A DNA stretch of 6,828 bases. Origin: an uncultured Clostridia bacterium. Its GTDB lineage: Bacteria > Bacillota > Clostridia > Oscillospirales > Ruminococcaceae. Below, one piece after another: positions 3,664-6,828 of this stretch. The number at the start of each line of letters is the position of its first letter. Positions within the stretch are counted from its first letter, which is position 1. The notes beneath the pieces were generated by a model. That model was not told where the DNA came from, made no database searches, and saw only the letters and a program-made list of their open reading frames with translations. A program made the position numbers and the translations under genes. The DNA lies in contig CAMEPN010000099.1 of the NCBI GenBank assembly GCA_945931735.1, positions 1-6,828 on the forward strand, read 5' to 3'.

Positions 3664-5493
3664 TTACAAACTTATATATACTATGCACATTGTCAGCGCC
3701 TGCTTTCCGCAAGCCTTGCATTTGCTGAACGGTCTGTCGAGGTTATAGGCAATGCGCGGGAGATAGCCCGAGTCCTCCAGCAGGGTGAACAGCGGGAAAA
3801 ATATCGCCATCGGTGGCAGCATAACCGAAGTGACCCATGCAAGCACTCGGTAGGCGCCGTCAATAAGCAGGCTGCGCAGCCATTCGGGCGTGCTTATCTG
3901 CCGAAGCAGGTCGGAGAGCAGGTCGCCGAGCGAGAACAGCGCGGCGCTCAGCAGTTCGGACGGGTAATTCGCGCCGACAATGGTTATCCAGAAAACTATC
4001 ATCAGCAGCAACAGCATGAGCGGGTAGCCGAACGCGCGGCTCGTCAGCAGGCGGTCGGCGCGCCGGTCCGCGCTGTCGCAGCAGCATTTGCCTGTGCAAA
4101 CCGCGCCGTCGCACACCTCCTCGGCGTTTAGGAGAATGCAGGATACTATCCTGTCTTTTAGGATATCGGCGGTTATTCCCGCGGCGGCGAGAATGTTCAG
4201 CCCCTGCTCCCTGCAACGCGATATTTCGGGGGGCAGGGCGATATTCTTTCCGAACGCTTCCGAACCACGCTGGGCTTCACCGGCACAGGCGCTGCTCGGG
4301 TGTGTTCCGAAGAAGCGGTCAAGTTCCCCGGTGAGCGAGCTGTCCCCCTCAAGCAGCCGCAGCGCGAGCCACCTCGGGGATATCCTGTCCCCAAGCTCCC
4401 GCCTTATCGCAGGCTCGAGCGCGGCAATCGCGTCCTCTATCGGGCGTATGTACCGCAGCTTTCGCGGGTGCGCGGTTATCCTGCCCGCGCAGAGGTCGTC
4501 GAGCCGCTCTGTGAGCTGCCGCAGCGACTTTTTCCGCCTAGCCGACGTTCCTACGACAGGAACGCCGAGGTTTTCCTCCAGCCGCGCGAGGTCAACGCAT
4601 ATCCCGCGCCGCTTCGCCTCGTCCATGAGGTTGACGCAGACTATCGTTTGCGGGCATATTTCGGTCACCTGAAGCGCGAGGTTGAGGCTGCGCTCGAGGC
4701 AGGTCGCGTCGCACACGACAACCACTGCGTCCGCGCCGCCGAAGCATATGAAATTCCGCGCGACCTCTTCCTCGGCGGAGTGCGCCATGAGGGAATACGT
4801 CCCCGGTATATCCGCGAGAATATAGTCGTTTTCTGCAGTCGAGAACTGCCCCTGTGCGCTCGAAACGGTCTTTCCGGGCCAGTTGCCGGTGTGCTGGTGC
4901 AGTCCTGTCAGATTGTTGAAAATCGTGCTTTTCCCGACGTTGGGGTTCCCTGCGAGAGCAATCACTCTGGCGCCGCCGGTGGTAAGCGCGTTTTCATTTT
5001 TTGGGGGTAAAGTTTCCCCGCCGCTCGGGTCGACCGAACTATCGTATTTTTCGGGGAGATTTTCCGTGCCGCTCGGAGTGAACGCTTTTTCGCATTTTTC
5101 GGGTGAATTATCCCCACCGCTCGAAGTGACCGCGCTTTCGTTTTTTTGGAGCAAAGTTTCCTCGCCGCTCGGGTCGACCGCACTGCCGTATTTTTCGGGT
5201 GAATTATCCCCACCGCTCGAAATGACCGCGCCGTCGCTTTCTTCGGCGTCATTCTCCCCGTAAGGCGCCACGATAATCCCGCGGCAGTCCGCGCGCCGTA
5301 TCGCCGTGACCGCGCCGCGGATAAGATAGGCGGACGGGTCGCCCATAGGGCTTCTGCCGACGCACTCGACCTCAGTGCCCTCGGAAAGCCCGATGTCAAG
5401 CAGCCGCCGCCGCATCGAGCCGTGTATCATCAGCTTTTTCACCGTTGCCCGCTGACCGGGCTGTATATCGTTGAGGGTGTATATGTAAGCCAT
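3664..5493 (-). CDS. feoB: FeoA-FeoB fusion ferrous iron transporter, truncated by prophage insertion (609 aa)
   Basis: FeoB imports Fe2+ across the inner membrane using a cytoplasmic G domain. The start is ATG at 5493-5491 with AAGGTGA at 5505-5499; an in-frame GTG at 5502 falls inside that site. Residue numbers count from this ATG. Residues 4-77: a FeoA SH3-like domain (RRRLLDIGLS, MGDPSAYLIRG). Residues 89-173: five 16-residue repeats as linker. Residues 177-340: the G domain with GNPNVGKST (182-190), T at about 209 (WPGKTV), DIPGTYS (228-234), NLMD (288-291) and TSARRKKS (316-323). Then a helical region with a Cys cluster (CDGAVCTGKCCC, about 461-472), transmembrane helices at about 487-508 and 550-573, and the family signature LLEDSGYLPRIAYN. 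At GKQALTMC (596-603) the family normally continues MGFGCNA; here it ends IVYISL and stop. The last part of the permease, with most helices and the pore, is absent, so the product should not transport iron. Confidence 0.9.
   Translation of the reverse strand: MAYIYTLNDIQPGQRATVKKLMIHGSMRRRLLDIGLSEGTEVECVGRSPMGDPSAYLIRGAVTAIRRADCRGIIVAPYGENDAEESDGAVISSGGDNSPEKYGSAVDPSGEETLLQKNESAVTSSGGDNSPEKCEKAFTPSGTENLPEKYDSSVDPSGGETLPPKNENALTTGGARVIALAGNPNVGKSTIFNNLTGLHQHTGNWPGKTVSSAQGQFSTAENDYILADIPGTYSLMAHSAEEEVARNFICFGGADAVVVVCDATCLERSLNLALQVTEICPQTIVCVNLMDEAKRRGICVDLARLEENLGVPVVGTSARRKKSLRQLTERLDDLCAGRITAHPRKLRYIRPIEDAIAALEPAIRRELGDRISPRWLALRLLEGDSSLTGELDRFFGTHPSSACAGEAQRGSEAFGKNIALPPEISRCREQGLNILAAAGITADILKDRIVSCILLNAEEVCDGAVCTGKCCCDSADRRADRLLTSRAFGYPLMLLLLMIVFWITIVGANYPSELLSAALFSLGDLLSDLLRQISTPEWLRSLLIDGAYRVLAWVTSVMLPPMAIFFPLFTLLEDSGYLPRIAYNLDRPFSKCKACGKQALTMCIVYISL
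3681..3700. other. Probable prophage attachment site (phage/feoB junction)
   Basis: Reading feoB from the right, family sequence holds through codons for ALTMC and the first two bases of the next codon (AT at 3683-3684 complement), then turns to unrelated codons. Intact relatives continue with ATG GGC TTC at this point. The exchange therefore happened within or next to 3683-3699 (ATGCACATTGTCAGCGC on the + strand). The real crossover core cannot be defined without the other prophage end. The choice of a conserved coding stretch suits serine integrases, but that is inference. Confidence 0.6.
4990..5229 (-). repeat. Five tandem 48-bp repeats encoding the FeoA-FeoB linker
   Basis: An anchor of CCGCTCG recurs at 5021, 5069, 5117, 5165 and 5213, exactly 48 bases apart. 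Each unit codes 16 residues of the form A-V-x-x-S-G-G-x-N-x-P-E-K-Y-x-S. Units fall into two sub-types: VDPSGGETLPPKN-like (anchors 5021 and 5165) and SSGGDNSPEK-like (5117 and 5213), with the one at 5069 intermediate. The repeats keep the reading frame, so copy number could change without breaking the gene. They are Pro/Ser/Gly/charged, predicted disordered. Confidence 0.9.
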
Positions 5494-5757
5494 GATCGTC
5501 ACCTTTTATTGATTATTCTGCCGTGCCGCAGTTACTGATATTATATGAATATATATTTTTTTGGTGAGTTGTAGATTTGTCAGTGATGTTGTTTACGATC
5601 GGATTTTAAGACCCGTCATGCTAACTGACTAAGTCGGTCGGAATAATCGAAGGCTTTTACAAACCGCTCTCCGCTTAGGTTGCCGGATACGGACCGGTTC
5701 CATATACAGATACTTCTTTATGAAAAATCAATTTGCTGCGCGGCGGACGAACAACGG
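5494..5757. other. Intergenic region upstream of feoA-feoB; likely promoter region, no clear operator
   Basis: No ORF with support is found. On the - strand a TATAAT lies at 5545-5540, about 47 bases upstream of the feoB ATG, but the matching -35 position reads CTCACC, so this is only a candidate -10. An A/T-rich tract (5540-5562) surrounds it. I looked for a Fur-type dyad and found only poor similarity around 5536-5551; a TTAGGTTGCC at 5677-5686 resembles half of a DtxR/IdeR site, without the other half. No convincing terminator was seen for the 157-aa gene that ends at 5758, so it may read through into feoB. Confidence 0.4.
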
Positions 5758-6231
5758 CTATTCGCTGTCGCCCGCTCCGAGAAGCGCGTTTGCTTTTTCG
5801 CATATTGAATATATCTCGTCATATTTCTGCTCGATAAGGGGAGTTATTTCCGCCGTCCTTTTCTTTGAAATATTCTTATAAAGAAAATACGGAAGCGCCC
5901 AGCCTATGAACGCAGGAACGGCAAGTATTATGCATGGTACGATAAGGTTTGAGGTCACGGCGAAAACCGAACCTGCCATGAACGCCGTGCCAACTATTCC
6001 GACGGAATACGCCGCAACGGAAGCCTTTAGATACTTTGAGCCTTCAAGCGACAGTATCTCGGAAACGCAGGCGTCAAAATTTCTCTGGAGCCGCGTCAGC
6101 TCAGCCTTGCTGCAAATCTTGCGGTCGCGCTTGAATTTCAAGGTTACTGTGTCCACCGAAGCAATGGGGTATTCCGAGCCTTCAAGCTTCCAGCCGAAAT
6201 TTTCATAGCCGTCTATATACAGCGAAGCCAT
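5758..6231 (-). CDS. Conserved hypothetical membrane protein with two central helices, 157 aa
   Basis: ATG at 6231-6229 opens the protein; only a weak AAAG-type ribosome binding site precedes it. Residues 1-70 are cytoplasmic-looking: MASLYIDGYENFGWKLEG, then a beta segment VDTVTLKFKRDRKI and helix ELTRLQRNFDACVSEILSLE. Two membrane helices follow at about 71-93 (GIVGTAFMAGSVFAV) and 97-118 (IILAVPAFIGWALPYFLY), joined by a very short turn. The tail (122-150, KKRTAEITPLIEQKYDEIYS) is a charged helix. The pattern is familiar from uncharacterised Firmicutes proteins, but I can assign no function. The poor ribosome binding site, and a 36-codon ORF with a good promoter and ribosome binding site ending 8 bases upstream in another frame, suggest translational coupling or that this is the main part of a gene broken by a one-base shift. 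Confidence 0.75.
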   Translation of the reverse strand: MASLYIDGYENFGWKLEGSEYPIASVDTVTLKFKRDRKICSKAELTRLQRNFDACVSEILSLEGSKYLKASVAAYSVGIVGTAFMAGSVFAVTSNLIVPCIILAVPAFIGWALPYFLYKNISKKRTAEITPLIEQKYDEIYSICEKANALLGAGDSE

Positions 6232-6239
6232 GCTTTTCT

Positions 6240-6350
6240 TTACGTCAATGCTCCCGTGATGTGAAGGGAGCGGCCTTTTTTCTCGCCTGCGCGCTCGAAG
6301 GCTATCCTGCTAAGCTCTAAAATCCGGTTTTTTATTTCCGACGGTTTCAT
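6240..6350 (-). CDS. 36-codon ORF; small protein or detached N-terminus of the downstream membrane protein
   Basis: ATG at 6350-6348 is preceded by GGGGTG at 6362-6357 with a 6-base spacer, about 20 bases after the start point of a good promoter (6407-6378). The peptide MKPSEIKNRILELSRIAFER continues to AGEKKGRSLHITGALT: a helix of about 25 residues and a short beta-like end. It stops with TAA 8 bases before the ATG of the 157-aa gene. A longer open frame in this register extends upstream to 6596 but runs through the promoter and terminator, so that part is not coding. The downstream gene's frame stays open upstream of its ATG (to about 6312), so one inserted base near the TAA, or slippage at the A6 run (6281-6276), would give one protein of about 195 residues running HITGALTVKKSMASLYIDGY. 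Either a coupled small gene or a frameshifted start is possible. Confidence 0.55.
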   Translation of the reverse strand: MKPSEIKNRILELSRIAFERAGEKKGRSLHITGALT

Positions 6351-6377
6351 TGTTTTCACCCCGCATAGTTCATGTAT

Positions 6378-6407
6378 ATTATATATTACAGCTATTGTGT
6401 TTGTCAA
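6378..6407 (-). promoter_or_regulatory. Sigma-A promoter for the 36-codon ORF and 157-aa gene
   Basis: On the - strand TTGACA at 6407-6402 and TATAAT at 6383-6378 are both perfect, separated by 18 bases. The expected start is near 6371, giving a leader of about 20 bases with the GGGGTG ribosome binding site before ATG 6350. It is separated from the GGDEF gene by a terminator, so the unit is independent. Confidence 0.88.
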
Positions 6408-6466
6408 TTGTTTGAAATTTGTTTCGGAATTATTAATTGTTCGCGCAGTCAAAGGCATTATACAAT

Positions 6467-6499
6467 AAAAAACCCGCACAAAAAATGTGCGGGATTTTT
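6467..6499 (-). terminator. Intrinsic terminator of the GGDEF gene, probably bidirectional
   Basis: CCCGCACA (6473-6480) pairs with TGTGCGGG (6486-6493), 8 bp with an AAAAA loop on the + strand. On the - strand six T (complement of 6467-6472) follow the stem; on the + strand ATTTTTC follows, so it could work both ways. It lies 12 bases after the GGDEF stop. Confidence 0.92.
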
Positions 6500-6504
6500 C
6501 ACAA

Positions 6505-6828
6505 TTAACAGAGCTGCTTTCGGAACGTACACGAATTTCCTTTATTTGTTTTGCTGTCATACACGCCGTTATCGGCGAGCTTGTAAATCGAATCAAACGT
6601 CAGCCCGTCTTTGTACAAAACAGCTCCGAGGCTTACGCTTATGCCCTCGGTGATAGGTTCGACATGAATATTTGAAACCTCGTCAAAGAAGCGTTTAATG
6701 ATCTCCGAAGCCGCTTCCTCGGACGCTGCGCCGACAAAATATGCCGCAAATTCATCGCCGCCGAGCCGCATTACCACATCATTCTGCCCCTTGACCCTCT
6801 GTAACGCTTTTGCTATCTCAATAAGCAC
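6505..6828 (-). CDS. GGDEF-domain diguanylate cyclase, C-terminal 107 residues (5' end outside window)
   Basis: GGDEF proteins make cyclic di-GMP from two GTP as dimers, controlling motility, adhesion and biofilm. The fragment enters from the right edge in frame; its first codon, GTG, need not be the start. Residues 18-27 read VVMRLGGDEF, the intact active-site signature with catalytic Asp/Glu. Then follow EAASEIIKRFFDEV, the central strand GISVSLGAVLY (63-73) and the closing ADNGVYDSKTNKGN (85-98), where most relatives have ADxALYxAKxxGRN; the change at ALY is mild. The product-inhibition site RxxD, whose D is five residues before the first G, has its D (D17) but G instead of R (KGQND), so canonical feedback inhibition is probably missing. 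Any sensor domain lies outside the window. It ends at a strong terminator, separate from the genes downstream. Confidence 0.92.
   Translation of the reverse strand: MLIEIAKALQRVKGQNDVVMRLGGDEFAAYFVGAASEEAASEIIKRFFDEVSNIHVEPITEGISVSLGAVLYKDGLTFDSIYKLADNGVYDSKTNKGNSCTFRKQLC

Larger units (their letters stand above)
1..3690 (+). mobile_element. Terminal segment of a tailed-phage prophage, ending inside feoB
   Basis: The stretch holds consecutive phage late genes (tail-protein C-terminus, two structural-type proteins, an HTH protein, a holin), then accessory genes on the same strand, and stops where the opposite-strand feoB gene loses its family sequence. The element starts before the window. 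No integrase, terminase, capsid or endolysin is visible here, so completeness cannot be judged; the integrase would be expected near the other end. The right boundary is inferred from the loss of FeoB similarity at about 3681-3690 and is accurate to perhaps 20 bases. Composition changes inside the element: the late operon is GC-balanced, while 2537-3680 is visibly AT-rich. Confidence 0.8.

Noticed and set aside
4990..5229. CRISPR array
   Set aside because: Units are contiguous 48-bp repeats without spacers and keep the FeoB reading frame; this is a coding minisatellite.
3619..5263. Long + strand open frames (3619-4131, 4088-4672, 4300-5010, 4883-5263)
   Set aside because: They are antisense to a clear FeoA-FeoB gene with all GTPase motifs, have Arg/Ala/Pro-rich low-complexity translations and no ribosome binding sites; GC-rich codon bias of feoB explains them.
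5530..5556. Possible Fur box upstream of feoA-feoB
   Set aside because: TGATATTATATGAATA matches the TGATAATNATTATCA dyad poorly and is just A/T-rich; no second copy.
6250..6281. GCTCCC/GGGAGC hairpin followed by GGCC and six T on the + strand, like a terminator
   Set aside because: Only six pairs with a 10-base loop, four bases separate it from the T-run, no + strand gene ends there, and it lies inside the - strand 36-codon ORF. An effect on coupling remains possible.
6454..6472. Second - strand TATAAT near 6462-6457 as promoter
   Set aside because: It lies directly in the terminator tail and no usable -35 is found at 16-18 bases; the 6407-6378 promoter is far better.

Overview
The window looks like a chromosomal segment of a gut-type Clostridia bacterium (Oscillospiraceae/Ruminococcaceae-like), carrying one end of a tailed-phage prophage inserted in an iron-transport gene. 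Support for the host call: strong AGGAGG ribosome binding sites, consensus sigma-A promoters, short U-tailed terminators, a FeoA-FeoB fusion of the clostridial kind and a Firmicutes phage-holin-4 protein. No rRNA or marker gene confirms the taxon.

Region 1 (1-2536, + strand) is the end of a phage late operon. It holds the C-terminus of a tail/baseplate protein, two unrecognised structural-type proteins (214 and 204 aa), a 140-aa protein with a sigma-region-4-like helix-turn-helix C-terminus, a holin, and a strong intrinsic terminator. Genes are packed or overlapping, so they are almost certainly co-transcribed. No endolysin follows the holin inside the window.

Region 2 (2537-3680, + strand) is a clearly AT-richer accessory end of the prophage. 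An extended -10 promoter drives a 308-aa two-helix membrane protein, which has the layout of a moron or candidate phage-exclusion gene. Next come a 23-nt palindrome, a perfect TTGACA-17-TATAAT promoter, a 9-codon ORF with an ideal ribosome binding site, and a perfect 11-bp terminator. The last four form a miniature transcription unit of roughly 95 nt next to the phage/host junction.

Region 3 (3664-5493, - strand) is a FeoA-FeoB fusion gene whose reading frame stops matching FeoB inside the conserved segment around GKQALTMC. Six unrelated codons and a stop follow. The simplest reading is that the prophage integrated into feoB at about 3681-3700 and the rest of feoB lies beyond the other prophage end, outside the window. 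The linker between the FeoA and GTPase domains is five tandem 48-bp (16-residue) repeats.

Region 4 (5494-6828, - strand) is host chromosome: a 157-aa two-helix membrane protein of unknown function, a 36-codon ORF just upstream that has the good promoter and ribosome binding site and may be the detached N-terminus of the same gene, a bidirectional terminator, and the C-terminal half of a GGDEF diguanylate cyclase cut by the window edge.

The most interesting points are the feoB-interrupting prophage (possibly regulatory), the autonomous membrane moron, the tiny consensus-promoter RNA/peptide unit at the junction, and the 48-bp repeat linker.
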